Shown: positions 42,971 to 55,690 of the stretch, in pieces
Numbering within the stretch: position 1 is the first letter of the stretch
Layout of the letters: the number at the start of each line of letters is the position of its first letter
Source: Ryuthela nishihirai
Taxonomy: Eukaryota > Arthropoda > Arachnida > Araneae > Heptathelidae
Length of the DNA stretch: 64,000 nucleotides
Direction of reading: 5' to 3'
Assembly: GCA_038380435.1 (NCBI GenBank)
Contig: JAWZYU010000030.1
Location: 63,003,817-63,067,816, forward strand
The notes under the pieces: generated by a model
Told to the model about the DNA's origin: nothing
Database searches by the model: none
Seen by the model: the letters and a program-made list of their open reading frames with translations, nothing else
Made by a program: the position numbers and the translations under genes

Positions 42971-45900
42971 GCACTTTCTCTCTGAGCGCTAATTGAGACG
43001 AAGGTGGCTAAGACAGGTGCTTCCCAAGGTACTTTACTTTCGCTGAGCGCTAATTGAGACGAAGGTGGCTGAGACAGGTGCTTCCCAAGGTCCTTTACTT
43101 TCTCTCAGAGCTAATTGAGACGAATGTGGCTGAGACAGGTGCTTCCCAGGGTCCTATACTTTCTCTCAGAGCTAATTGAGACGAAGGTGGCTAAGATAGG
43201 TGCTTCCCAAGGTCCTTTACTTTCGCTGAGCGCTAATTGAGACGAAGGTGGCTAACACAGGTGCTTCCCAAGGTACTTTACTTTATCCTAGAGCTAATTG
43301 AGACGAAGGTGGCTAACACAGGTGCTTCCCAAGGTACTTTACCTTCTCCCAGAGCTAATTGAGACGAAGGTGGCTAAGATAGGTGCTTCCCAAGGTCCTT
43401 TACTTTCGCTGAGCGCTAATTGAGACGAAGGTGGCTAACACAGGTGCTTCCCAAGGTACTTTACTTTATCCTAGAGCTAATTGAGACGAAGGTGGCTAAC
43501 ACAGGTGCTTCCCAAGGTACTTTACCTTCTCCCAGATCTAATTGACACGAAGGTGGCTAAGATAGGTGCTTCCCAAGGTCCTTTACTTTCGCTGAGCGCT
43601 AATTGAGACGAAGGTGGCTAACACAGGTGCTTCCCAAGGTACTTTACTTTATCCTAGAGCTAATTGAGACGAAGGTGGCTAACACAGGTGCTTCCCAAGG
43701 TACTTTACCTTCTCCCAGAGCTAATTGAGACGAAGGTGGCTAAGATAGGTGCTTCCCAATTTCCTTTACTTTCGCTGAGCGCTAATTGAGACGAAGGTGG
43801 CTAACACAGGTGCTTCCCAAGGTACTTTACTTTATCCTAGAGCTAATTGTGACGAAGGTGGCTAACACAGGTGCTTCCCAAGGTACTTTACCTTCTCCCA
43901 GAGCTAATTGAGACGAAGGTGGCTAAGATAGGTGCTTCCCAAGGTCCTTTACTTTCGCTGAGCGCTAATTGAGACGAAGGTGGCTAACACAGGTGCTTCC
44001 CAAGGTACTTTACTTTATCCTAGAGCTAATTGAGACGAAGGTGGCTAACACAGGTGCTTCCCAAGGTACTTTACTTTATCCTAGAGCTAATTGAGACGAA
44101 GGTGGCTAACACAGGTGCTTCCCAAGGTACTTTACCTTCTCCCAGAGCTAATTGAGACGAAGGTGGCTAAGATAGGTGCTTCCCAAGGTCCTTTACTTTC
44201 GCTGAGCGCTAATTGAGACGAAGGTGGCTAACACAGGTGCTTCCCAAGGTACTTTACTTTATCCTAGAGCTAATTGAGACGAAGGTGGCTAACACAGGTG
44301 CTTCCCAAGGTACTTTACCTTCTCCCAGAGCTAATTGAGACGAAGGTGGCTGAGACAGGTGCTTCCCAAGGTACTTTACTTTCTCCCAGAGCTAATTGAG
44401 ACGAAGGTGGCTAAGACAGGTGCTTCCCAAGGTCCTTCACTTTCTCTGAGCGGTAATTGCGACGAAGGTGGCTAAGACAGGTGCTTCCCAAGGTCCTTCG
44501 CTTTCTCTGAGCAGTGATTGCGACGAAGGTGGCTGAGACAGGTGCTTCCCAAGGTACTTTACTTTCTCTCAGAGCTAATTGAGACGAAGGTGGCTAGGAC
44601 AGGTGCTTCTCAAGGTCCTTCACTTTCTCTGAGCGCTAATTGAGACGAAGGTGGCTAAGTCAGGTGCTTCCCAAGGTCATTTACTTTCTCTGAGCGCTAA
44701 TTGAGACGAAGGTGGCTAAGACAGTGTTTCCCAAGGTCCTTTACTTTCTCTGAACACTAATTGGGACGAAGGTGGCTAAGACAGGTGCTTCCCAAGGTCC
44801 TTCACTTTCTCTTGCGCTTATCGAGACGAAGGTGTCTAACACAGGTGCTTCCCAGGGTCCTTTACTTTCTCTCAGACCTAATTGAGACGAAGGTGGCTAA
44901 GACAGGTGCTTCCCAAGGTAATTTACTTTCTCTGAGCGCTAATTGAGACGAAGGTGGCTAAGACAGGTACTTCCCAACGTCCTTTACTCTCTCTCAGACC
45001 TAATTGAGACGAAGGTGGCTAAGACAGGTGCTTACCAAGGTCCTTTACTTTCTCTGGGCGCTAATTGAGACGAAGGTGGCTAAGACAGGTGCCTCCCAAG
45101 GTCATTTACTTCCCCTGAGAGCTAATTGACACGAAGGTGGCTAAGACATATACTTCCCAAGGTCCTTCACTTTCTCTGAGTGCTAATTGCGACGAAGGTG
45201 GCTAAGACAGGTGCTTTGCAAAATCCTTTACTTTCTCTTTTTTCTCTAATTGAGACGAAGGTGGCTAAGAAAGGTGCTTCCCAAGGTCCTTTACTTTCTC
45301 TGAGCTCTAATTGAGACGAAGGTGGCTAAGACAGGTGCTTCCCAATGTCCTTTACTTTCTCTGAGCTCTAATTGAGACGAAATTGGCTAAGAAAAGTGCT
45401 TCCCAAGGTCGTTAACGTTCTCTGAGAGCTAATTGAGACGAAGGTGGCAAAGACAGGTGCTTCACAAGGTCCTTTGCTTTCTCCGAGCGCTAACTGAGAC
45501 GAAGGTAGCTAAAACAGGTGCTTCCCAATGTCCTTTACTTTCTCTCAGAGCTAACTGAGACGAAGGTGGCTAAGAAAGGTGCTTCCCAAGGTCCTTTACT
45601 TTCTCTGAGAGCTAATTGACAGGAAGGTGGCTAAGACATGTACTTCCCAAGGTCCTTTACTTTCTCTGAGCGATAATTGAGACGAAGGTGGCTAAGACAG
45701 GTGCTTCCCAAGGTACTTTACTTTCTCTCAAAGCTAATTGAAACGAAGGTAGCTGAGAGAGGTGCTTCCCAAGGTACTTTACTTTCTCTCAGAGCTAATT
45801 GAGACGAAGGTGGCTAAGACAGGTGCTTCCCAAGGTCCTTCACTTTCTCTGAGAGCTAATTGAGACGAAGGTGGCTCAGACAGGTGCTTCCCAAGGTCCT

Positions 45901-48900
45901 TTACTTTCTCTTAGCGCTAATTGAGACGAAGGTGGCTAAGACAGGTGCTTTCCAAGGTCCTTCAATTTCTCTGAGCGCTAATTGAGATGAAGGTGGCTAA
46001 GACAGGCGCTTCCCAAGGTCCTTTACTTTCTCTGAGCGCTAATTGAGACGAAGGTGGCTAAAACAGGTGCTTTCGAAGGTCCTTTACTTTCTCTGAGCGT
46101 TAATTGAGACGAAGGTGGCTAAGACAGGTGCTTCCTAAGGTACTTTACTTTCTCTCAGAACTAATTGAGACGAAGGAGGCTAAGAGAGGTGATTCCCAAG
46201 GTCCTTTACTTTCTCTGAGCTCTAATTGAGACGAAGGTGGCTAAGACAGGTGCTTCCCAATGTCCTTTACTTTCTCTGAGAGCTAATTGAGACGAAGGTG
46301 GCTAAGAAAGGTGCTTCCCAAGGTCCTTTACTTTCTCTGAGCTCTAATTGAGACGAAATTGGCTAAGAAAAGTGCTTCCCAAGGTCGTTAACGTTCTCTG
46401 AGAGCTAATTGAGACGAAGGTGGCAAAGACAGGTGCTTCACAAGATCCTTTGCTTTCTCCGAGCGCTAACTGAGACGAAGGTAGCTAAAACAGGTGCTTC
46501 CCAATGTCCTTTACTTTCTCTCAGAGCTAACTGAGACGAAGGTGGCTAAGAAAGGTGCTTCCCAAGGTCCTTTACTTTCTCTGAGAGCTAATTGACAGGA
46601 AGGTGGCTAAGACATGTACTTCCCAAGGTCCTTTACTTTCTCTGAGCGATAATTGAGACGAAGGTGGCTAAGACAGGTGCTTCCCAAGGTCCTTCACTTT
46701 CTCTGAGAGCTAATTGAGACGAAGGTGGCTAAGACAGGTGCTTCCCAAGGTCCTTTACTTTCTCTTAGCGCTAATTGAGACGAAGGTGGCTAAGACAGGT
46801 GCTTCCCAAGGTCCTTTACTTTCTCTGAGCGCTAATTGAGACGAAGGTGGCTAAGACAGGCGCTTCCCAAGGTCCTTTACTTTCTCTGAGCGCTAATTGA
46901 GACGAAGGTGGCTAAGACATGTGCTTCCCAAGGTCCTTTACTTTCTCTGAGCGCTAATTGAGACGAAGGTGGCTAAGACATGTGCTTCCCAAGGTCCTTT
47001 ACTTTCTCTGAGCGCTAATTGAGACGAAGGTGGCTAAGACATGTGCTTCCCAAGGCCCTTTACTTTCTCTGAGCGCTAATTGAGAGAAGGTGGCTAAAAC
47101 AGGTGCTTTCGAAGGTCCTTTACTTTCTCTGAGCGTTAATTGAGACGAAGGTGGCTAAGACAGGTGCTTCCCAAGGTACTTTACTTTCTCTCAGAACTAA
47201 CTGAGACGAAGGAGGCTAAGAGAGGTGCTTCCCAAGGTCCTTTACTTTCTCTGAGCGCTAATTGAGACGAAGGTGGCTAAGACAGGTGCTTCCCAAGGTC
47301 CTTCACTTTCTCTGAGAGCTAATTGAGACGAAGGTGGCTAAGACAGGTGCTTCCCAAGGTCCTTTACTTTCTCTTAGCGCTAATTGAGACGAAGGTGGCT
47401 AAGACAGGTGCTTCCCAAGGTCCTTTACTTTCTCTGAGCGCTAATTGAGACGAAGGTGGCTAAGACATGTGCTTCCCAAGGTCCTTTACTTTCTCTCAGA
47501 ACTAATTGAGACGAAGGAGGCTAAGAGAGGTGCTTCCCAAGGTCCTTTACTTTCTCTGAGCGCTAATTGAGACGAAGGTGGCTAAGACAGGTGCTTCCCA
47601 AGGTCCTTCACTTTCTCTGAGAGCTAATTGAGACGAAGGTGGCTAAGACAGGTGCTTCCCAAGGTCCTTTACTTTCTCTTAGCGCTAATTGAGACGAAGG
47701 TGGCTAAGACAGGTGCTTCCCAAGGTCCTTTACTTTCTCTGAGCGCTAATTGAGACGAAGGTGGCTAAGACAGGCGCTTCCCAAGGTCCTTTACTTTCTC
47801 TGAGCGCTAATTGAGACGAAGGTGGCTAAGACATGTGCTTCCCAAGGTCCTTTACTTTCTCTGAGCGCTAATTGAGACGAAGGTGGCTAAGACATGTGCT
47901 TCCCAAGGTCCTTTACTTTCTCTGAGCGCTAATTGAGACGAAGGTGGCTAAGACATGTGCTTCCCAAGGCCCTTTACTTTCTCTGAGCGCTAATTGAGAG
48001 AAGGTGGCTAAAACAGGTGCTTTCGAAGGTCCTTTACTTTCTCTGAGCGTTAATTGAGACGAAGGTGGCTAAGACAGGTGCTTCCCAAGGTACTTTACTT
48101 TCTCTCAGAACTAACTGAGACGAAGGAGGCTAAGAGAGGTGCTTCCCAAGGTCCTTTACTTTCTCTGAGCGCTAATTGAGACGAAGGTGGCTAAGACAGG
48201 TGCTTCCCAAGGTCCTTCACTTTCTCTGAGAGCTAATTGAGACGAAGGTGGCTAAGACAGGTGCTTCCCAAGGTCCTTTACTTTCTCTTAGCGCTAATTG
48301 AGACGAAGGTGGCTAAGACAGGTGCTTCCCTAGGTCCTTTACTTTCTCTGAGCGCTAATTGAGACGAAGGTGGCTAAGACAGGCGCTTCCCAAGGTCCTT
48401 TACTTTCTCTGAGCGCTAATTGAGACGAAGGTGGCTAAGACATGTGCTTCCCAAGGTCCTTTACTTTCTCTGAGCGCTAATTGAGACGAAGGTGGCTAAG
48501 ACATGTGCTTCCCAAGGTCCTTTACTTTCTCTGAGCGCTAATTGAGACGAAGGTGGCTAAGACATGTGCTTCCCAAGGCCCTTTACTTTCTCTGAGCGCT
48601 AATTGAGAGAAGGTGGCTAAAACAGGTGCTTTCGAAGGTCCTTTACTTTCTCTGAGCGTTAATTGAGACGAAGGTGGCTAAGACAGGTGCTTCCCAAGGT
48701 ACTTTACTTTCTCTCAGAACTAACTGAGACGAAGGAGGCTAAGAGAGGTGCTTCCCAAGGTCCTTTACTTTCTCTGAGCGCTAATTGAGACGAAGGTGGC
48801 TAAGACAGGTGCTTCCCAAGGTCCTTCACTTTCTCTGAGAGCTAATTGAGACGAAGGTGGCTAAGACAGGTGCTTCCCAAGGTCCTTTACTTTCTCTTAG

Positions 48901-51900
48901 CGCTAATTGAGACGAAGGTGGCTAAGACAGGTGCTTCCCAAGGTCCTTTACTTTCTCTGAGCGCTAATTGAGACGAAGGTGGCTAAGACAGGCGCTTCCC
49001 AAGGTCCTTTACTTTCTCTGAGCGCTAATTGAGACGAAGGTGGCTAAGACATGTGCTTCCCAAGGTCCTTTACTTTCTCTGAGCGCTAATTGAGACGAAG
49101 GTGGCTAAGACATGTGCTTCCCAAGGTCCTTTACTTTCTCTGAGCGCTAATTGAGACGAAGGTGGCTAAGACATGTGCTTCCCAAGGTCCTTTACTTTCT
49201 CTGAGCGCTAATTGAGACGAAGGTGGCTAAGACATGTGCTTCCCAAGGCCCTTTACTTTCTCTGAGCGCTAATTGAGAGAAGGTGGCTAAAACAGGTGCT
49301 TTCGAAGGTCCTTTACTTTCTCTGAGCGTTAATTGAGACGAAGATGGCTAAGACAGGTGCTTCCCAAGGTACTTTACTTTCTCTCAGAACTAACTGAGAC
49401 GAAGGAGGCTAAGAGAGGTGCTTCCCAAGGTCCTTTACTTTCTCTGAGCGCTAATTGAGACGAAGGTGGCTAAGACAGGTGCTTCCCAAGGTCCTTTACT
49501 TTCTCTGAGCGCTAATTGAGACGAAGGTGGCTAAGACATGTGCTTCCCAAGGTCCTTTACTTTCTCTGAGCGCTAATTGAGACGAAGGTGGCTAAGACAT
49601 GTGCTTCCCAAGGTCCTTTACTTTCTCTGAGCGCTAATTGAGACGAAGGTGGCTAAGACATGTGCTTCCCAAGGTCCTTTACTTTCTCTGAGCGCTAATT
49701 GAGACGAAGGTGGCTAAGACATGTGCTTCCCAAGGTCCTTTACTTTCTCTGAGCGCTAATTGAGACGAAGGTGGCTAAGACATGTGCTTCCCAAGGCCCT
49801 TTACTTTCTCTGAGCGCTAATTGAGAGAAGGTGGCTAAAACAGGTGCTTTCGAAGGTCCTTTACTTTCTCTGAGCGTTAATTGAGACGAAGATGGCTAAG
49901 ACAGGTGCTTCCCAAGGTACTTTACTTTCTCTCAGAACTAACTGAGACGAAGGAGGCTAAGAGAGGTGCTTCCCAAGGTCCTTTACTTTCTCTGAGCGCT
50001 AATTGAGACGAAGGTGGCTAAGACAGGTGCTTCCCAAGGTCCTTTACTTTCTCTGAGCGCTAATTGAGACGAAGGTGGCTAAGACATGTGCTTCCCAAGG
50101 TCCTTTACTTTCTCTGAGCGCTAATTGAGACGAAGGTGGCTAAGACATGTGCTTCCCAAGGTCCTTTACTTTCTCTGAGCGCTAATTGAGACGAAGGTGG
50201 CTAAGACATGTGCTTCCCAAGGTCCTTTACTTTCTCTGAGCGCTAATTGAGACGAAGGTGGCTAAGACATGTGCTTCCCAAGGCCCTTTACTTTCTCTGA
50301 GCGCTAATTGAGAGAAGGTGGCTAAAACAGGTGCTTTCGAAGGTCCTTTACTTTCTCTGAGCGTTAATTGAGACGAAGATGGCTAAGACAGGTGCTTCCC
50401 AAGGTACTTTACTTTCTCTCAGAACTAACTGAGACGAAGGAGGCTAAGAGAGGTGCTTCCCAAGGTCCTTTACTTTCTCTTAGCGCTAATTGAGACGAAG
50501 GTGGCTAAGACATGTGCTTCCCAAGGTCCTTTACTTTCTCTGAGCGCTAATTGAGACGAAGGTGGCTAAGACATGTGCTTCCCAAGGTCCTTTACTTTCT
50601 CTGAGCGCTAATTGAGACGAAGGTGGCTAAGACATGTGCTTCCCAAGGTCCTTTACTTTCTCTGAGCGCTAATTGAGACGAAGGTGGCTAAGACATGTGC
50701 TTCCCAAGGTCCTTTACTTTCTCTGAGCGCTAATTGAGACGAAGGTGGCTAAGACATGTGCTTCCCAAGGTCCTTTACTTTCTCTGAGCGCTAATTGAGA
50801 CGAAGGTGGCTAAGACATGTGCTTCCCAAGGCCCTTTACTTTCTCTGAGCGCTAATTGAGAGAAGGTGGCTAAAACAGGTGCTTTCGAAGGTCCTTTACT
50901 TTCTCTGAGCGTTAATTGAGACGAAGATGGCTAAGACAGGTGCTTCCCAAGGTACTTTACTTTCTCTCAGAACTAACTGAGACGAAGGAGGCTAAGAGAG
51001 GTGCTTCCCAAGGTCCTTTACTTTCTCTGAGCGCTAATTGAGACGAAGGTGGCTAAGACAGGTGCTTCCCAAGGTCCTTCACTTTCTCTGAGAGCTAATT
51101 GAGACGAAGGTGGCTAAGACAGGTGCTTCCCAAGGTCCTTTACTTTCTCTTAGCGCTAATTGAGACGAAGGTGGCTAAGACAGGTGCTTCCCTAGGTCCT
51201 TTACTTTCTCTGAGCGCTAATTGAGACGAAGGTGGCTAAGACAGGCGCTTCCCAAGGTCCTTTACTTTCTCTGAGCGCTAATTGAGACGAAGGTGGCTAA
51301 GACAGGTGCTTCCCAAGGTACTTTACTTTCTCTCAGAACTAACTGAGACGAAGGAGGCTAAGAGAGGTGCTTCCCAAGGTCCTTTACTTTCTCTGAGCGC
51401 TAATTGAGACGAAGGTGGCTAAGACAGGTGCTTCCCAAGGTCCTTCACTTTCTCTGAGAGCTAATTGAGACGAAGGTGGCTAAGACAGGTGCTTCCCAAG
51501 GTCCTTTACTTTCTCTTAGCGCTAATTGAGACGAAGGTGGCTAAGACAGGTGCTTCCCTAGGTCCTTTACTTTCTCTGAGCGCTAATTGAGACGAAGGTG
51601 GCTAAGACAGGCGCTTCCCAAGGTCCTTTACTTTCTCTGAGCGCTAATTGAGACGAAGGTGGCTAAGACAGGTGCTTCCCAAGGTCCTTTACTTTCTCTG
51701 AGAGCTAATTGAGACGAAGGTGGCTAACACAGGTGCTTCCCAAGGTCCTTTACTTTCTCTTAGCGCTAATTGAGACGAAGGTGGCTAAGACAGGTGCTTC
51801 CCAAGGTCCTTTACTTTCTCTGAGCGCTAATTGAGACGAAGGTGGCTAAGACATGTGCTTCCCAAGGTCCTTTACTTTCTCTGAGCGCTAATTGAGACGA

Positions 51901-51996
51901 AGGTGGCTAAGACATGTGCTTCCCAAGGTCCTTTACTTTCTCTGAGCGCTAATTGAGACGAAGGTGGCTAAGACAGGTGCTTCCCAAGGTCCTTTG
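42971..51996 (+). repeat. 61-bp minisatellite, about 148 units, higher-order structure
   Basis: Unit of 61 bp with landmarks CTAATTGAGACGAAGG, TGGCTAAGACAGGTGCTTCC and CTTTACTTTCTCTGAG. Between 43200 and 44340 three-unit blocks repeat. From about 47100 to 51700 blocks of 8-11 units repeat, each marked by a GAGAGAAGG unit lacking one base, an AAAACAGGTGCTTTCG unit and an AGGAGGCTAAGAGAGG unit. The first 4 kb is more diverged than the last 5 kb. In-frame stops and a length not divisible by three exclude coding. Every unit carries CAGGTG or CATGTG, both E-box type. Confidence 0.97.
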
Positions 51997-53215
51997 TAAT
52001 GTGCCAAGTTTTTTGTTCGTTGATCATAAATGTAAATTTTACATCCGTCTGTTTCGCACTAGTTTCTAAGTATATCTTTTGGGGGGGAAATCTGAAAGGT
52101 ATCAAAACACTGAAATCGTGAAAATAGCGAAATAACGAAATTATTTTTTCCTTTATTTGTTACGTTTTATCGTAATAAATATTTTGAAATTCCGTTGACG
52201 TTTTTCGTAACGTTATTCAAAAATCGTTTCGTTTTTCCTTTATTTCGTTACGTTATAATAACCTTTTCCAACACTGCTGAAATGGGTCGTTGCCCTTTCA
52301 AAAACTATCGGAATGGGTCGCAGCTCTTTCAACGATTTTAAAACCGGCTTCGGGATCCATCGAACCAATCGAAGTGAAATGCTAATAAGATTCCGACTGA
52401 TTCATGTTTTAATTCCTTGAACCGCGCGCGCTTTGCGAAAGATCTCATTGCAACAGAGATCGACTCCGTGACCCTCTAACTCGAGAGAGCGGAAATCATC
52501 GACTGTGAATGGCCTCGAAGGGTCGGCCCACATTGCCTCATCCCATTAGCCAGGAGATTGGCTTTGCGATGCCCCTCGGCAAACGATGTCAGGAGAGGCT
52601 GTCAGAAGCTCATCAGAGATGCGAAAGGGCTCGTGCAAGAAGGCATCGAGGCGCTTGGCGAAGAGGAAAGGCATCGGGTCGCTTAAATCTCTCTCGAGCC
52701 TCGAACACCGAGGGCTACAAGTTGTCTGGCGGCCAAAGGAGTCGCGAATGCAATTGCAGGCTGTTGATTGCATTTGCTGCGGACCGTAACCGCGTTTTCA
52801 AAAGAGAAAGAAACGTCTGACCTCTTCACCTATCGTCTGCACAGCCACCGATGCGTTCTGAGAGAAGCAGACGATGCAGTAATATTTCTGAAGAGAAGAA
52901 TCGAATGAAGTAGCATGAATGGAGAGGTCATGTGACTAGGACAATTTATTAATAATCACTTTTTTCACTTCATTGCCAATTAACGGGACATTCTGTATAT
53001 TTCCAATTATATAGAGTAGGCCCTCACCGTTTTCTAGTATGAAGGTTCATGCAGTTGGCTATTTCCGGAAATATTTCTGATACCTGATTGGCGGATCGTC
53101 CATTTGCAATTGGACAAGGTATTGCTAGAGGAAAATAATCCCTCGAATAAGTTTGCTTTAATCTCCATTCAAAATTATCCCTGAAAGAATCATCAGTTAG
53201 GTAAATTGTTTAATG
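51997..53215. other. Unique DNA, GC-rich patch, no gene called
   Basis: 52080-52270 is AT-rich with repeated CGTTACGTT and CCTTTATT phrases. 52400-52830 is GC-richer with three overlapping frames (103 codons plus, 75 minus, 67 plus), none recognisable. It might be an exon, but I cannot support a product. Confidence 0.35.
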
Positions 53216-53217
53216 TA

Positions 53218-53437
53218 CAGTCGCTCAAAAAAACATCCGAACACTACGGTTGATGACAGAATTCAGAAAAAATATCTGGCAACGATTTTTTTTTTTAGAT
53301 ACAAGTGATCTGGCAACCTTCATGTCACGTGACACGAAGGTTGCCAGATCACTCGTATCTAAAAAAAATCGTTACCAGATATTTTTTTCTGAATTCTGTC
53401 ATCAACCATAGTGTTCGGATATTTTTTTGAGCGACTG
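53218..53437. mobile_element. Palindromic MITE
   Basis: TA at 53216-53217 and 53438-53439; 220 bp. GATGACAGAATTC in the left arm is mirrored in the right arm. Confidence 0.92.
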
Positions 53438-53439
53438 TA

Positions 53440-53920
53440 TGCGAATCTGCCGCTCTAAAGCCTCCTCCGCCAGGCGCCGTGCCTTGTGGCGCCGCGGCCC
53501 GCCACCGACAATGGCAGAGCGGGAGGCGAGTTTTCCTCCCCCCGGGTTCAATGGAATGCGTTTCAGTCCCTTTCGACCCGTAAGTGGTCGCCTCTGTTGA
53601 ATCTGTGAACTGATGACTTCCTGCAGAGCGCGAGAATCCTCTGTATCAATAACCGGTGCCAGGTCTGATCCGCGGAGGAGGGAGAAATATATAAAGAGTC
53701 CGGGATGTTCGGAGGCTGAATCTCTTCCGCTCCGCTTCATCTCTCGGATGCTAACGGAAGCAGAAAGAGAAGTTTAGGGAGAATTATTATTCGTGTGGGT
53801 AAATGGTTCGGAGAGGAAAATGCCCCACTGACAAAAATGTGTCGTCTTATTTTTCTTCAAAGGGAGCTTTTCTCTTTCTTTGCGATGAAGTGGGGAAGTG
53901 AGCACGCGGAGGTGGAGAAA
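53440..53920. other. GC-rich unique DNA, weak ORF and TATA-like site
   Basis: A minus-strand 112-codon frame (53402-53740) starts in unique DNA and ends inside the MITE; it is basic in its second half but has no recognisable domain. On the plus strand TATATAAAG at about 53689 resembles a core promoter. Neither can be confirmed. Confidence 0.3.
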
Positions 53921-53921
53921 G

Positions 53922-54119
53922 GGAGTCTCGGGAATAAAACCTTTAATCAAATGGATGATCCTGACCCGGGGATTTTCTCTTTTCCTTAACAGGTGACCAG
54001 CGGATCTTCATCGCGTGTAACATTCGCTGAGTACTCGGGGCATAAAACCTTTAACGGAATGGATGATCCTGGCCCGGGGATTTTCTCTTTTCTTAACAGA
54101 TGTCCAGCGGATCTTCATC
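53922..54119 (+). repeat. Direct duplication of about 108 bp
   Basis: 53922-54029 and 54030-54119 align, sharing ATAAAACCTTTAA, GGATGATCCTG and GGGGATTTTCTCTTTT. Each copy contains a pyrimidine run followed by TTAACAG, similar to a splice acceptor. Confidence 0.7.
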
Positions 54120-54120
54120 C

Positions 54121-54420
54121 TCAGACTCCCATCCCCATGGAAAAGCCATCGTCTGTCGGATGAGTATCACTCCCTGTGTATGTTAAAGACCACCCTGTAT
54201 AACTTTCATTGGAGGCTTCCATCCTAGGTCTCCTAGCAGCTGCGCAGTGACTTTCCTTCTCTTTCTTGGATATGCCATTGCTGTAAAGGCATCCAACCTG
54301 ATTTAACAAACACAGGGGGAGACTCTTGTACACGGGGCTATGGCTCAACGTGCCCCATAAGAGAGGGCGCCACTTTACACTTAAGATCCTCTTCACGTGT
54401 GTTATCAAGTCAAGGGAGTA
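54121..54420 (+). repeat. Old SINE-related sequence, mixed orientation
   Basis: CCATCGTCTGTCGGATGAG, TGTTAAAGACCACC and GGAGGCTTCCATC follow the plus-strand SINE order; GGGGCTATGGCTCAACGTGCC near 54335 follows the reverse order. Probably two old copies. Confidence 0.5.
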
Positions 54421-54516
54421 AATCTCGAAAAGGAATGGAAAGCACTTGCGCAGTGGTTAGGAAGTTGGCTGCGCGAGATGTAAACAAATTCGGCCTCCCT
54501 ACTTATGAGCCATTAC

Positions 54517-54552
54517 AGTCATTTCCCGCCAAACGTTTGGCGGGAAATGACT
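54517..54552. promoter_or_regulatory. Perfect 36-bp palindrome with two facing E2F-like sites
   Basis: Each half contains TTTCCCGCC, a match to the E2F/DP consensus, and the two halves meet at AAACGTTT. No gene start is recognised next to it, so a role in transcription is inference. Confidence 0.55.
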
Positions 54553-54613
54553 AGTATTATGCATAGGTATAAACGCTGAATCAATCCAGATTGATTAATC
54601 CAGATTGAAGAGC

Positions 54614-54994
54614 TTGGGTTGTTTTACCTCTGAGCGGCACTTTTTTGCACACCATGGGTTAAATGGACAGGTCACATGGACCCCGAAGGCTCAGAGAAGG
54701 TTGGGGGAGGTGACCCACTGGAACAGATGTTGGGAGACAGATGGTAGCCTCCCGTCAAGGCCATCCAGCGTGTTCTTTAACGTGCACAGGGTATGGCTCT
54801 CCCGCACACGGGGTCACGGCTTAACGTCCCATCCGACGGGCAGCGGCCTTTCCAAGCCCATCGATGTCCCCTACTAACCGTGGGCAGGGCAGGGAATTTA
54901 GCAGAGATAAATCTCAACGCTGACCCAGCTGGGACTCGAACCTGGGAACTATAGATTACGAGCCTGGCGCGCTACCGACTGAGCCACCCCCACC
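54614..54994 (-). mobile_element. tRNA-derived SINE, full length
   Basis: Perfect 13-bp target duplications CAGATTGAAGAGC at 54601-54613 and 54995-55007. It landed in a site where ATCCAGATTGA was already present twice. Confidence 0.92.
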
Positions 54995-55007
54995 CAGATT
55001 GAAGAGC

Positions 55008-55361
55008 GCTGGTGGTGTTGACTGCGTTAACTAAAGTTAGACACGTGGTGAGGCATTCAGGAAGGGTTTCGCGAACAACGGTGCCACTTCATTTCCACTT
55101 CTCTTCGCCATCCGCACTTTGTAAAATCCCCATCAGAGATATTTCTCTTTTATGTTAATGAAGTAGATAAGAAAGAATTCAAAAGACATTAAGCGGTTTC
55201 TATTTCAAACATATTTTAACACGAAAATGCTCTAATTAAGCTGTGATATTTTTACTCAAAAATCGATTGTTTCAAATCGCAAAAGATTCTCTTTTATTTC
55301 ACCATCCCTGCGTGGCAGCGCAAAGTGCTGAATTTGATAAATTCAGGATACAACTGCCACG
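55008..55361. other. Unique DNA, no gene seen
   Basis: CACGTG near 55040. AT-rich from 55150. Nothing recognised. Confidence 0.5.
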
Positions 55362-55690
55362 TCAATGAATATGGAGCGTGTGCAGTTACCGTTCACAGCA
55401 AACTGGAGCGGTTGCGGTTAATGTTCACAGCACATTGGATCTTGTGAGCTCACAAAGACCTGGATCGTGTAGGCTAACTCACGGAAATATTGAGCATGTG
55501 CAGTTACCGTTCACAGCAAACTGGAGCGGTTGCGGTTAATGTTCACAGCACATTGGATCGCGTGAGCTCACAAAGACCTAGATCGTGTGGGCTCACTCAC
55601 GGAAATATTGAGCGTGTTCAGTTACCGTTCACAGCAAACTGGAGTGGTTGCGGTTAATGTTCACAGCACATTGGATCGTGTGAGCTCACA

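Noticed and set aside
42971..51996. CRISPR array
   Set aside because: Units are contiguous 61-bp repeats that vary throughout; there are no unique spacers, no cas genes, and the context is eukaryotic.
53402..53740. 112-codon minus-strand ORF in GC-rich DNA
   Set aside because: It ends inside a MITE and resembles no family I know; GC-rich DNA gives long frames by chance.
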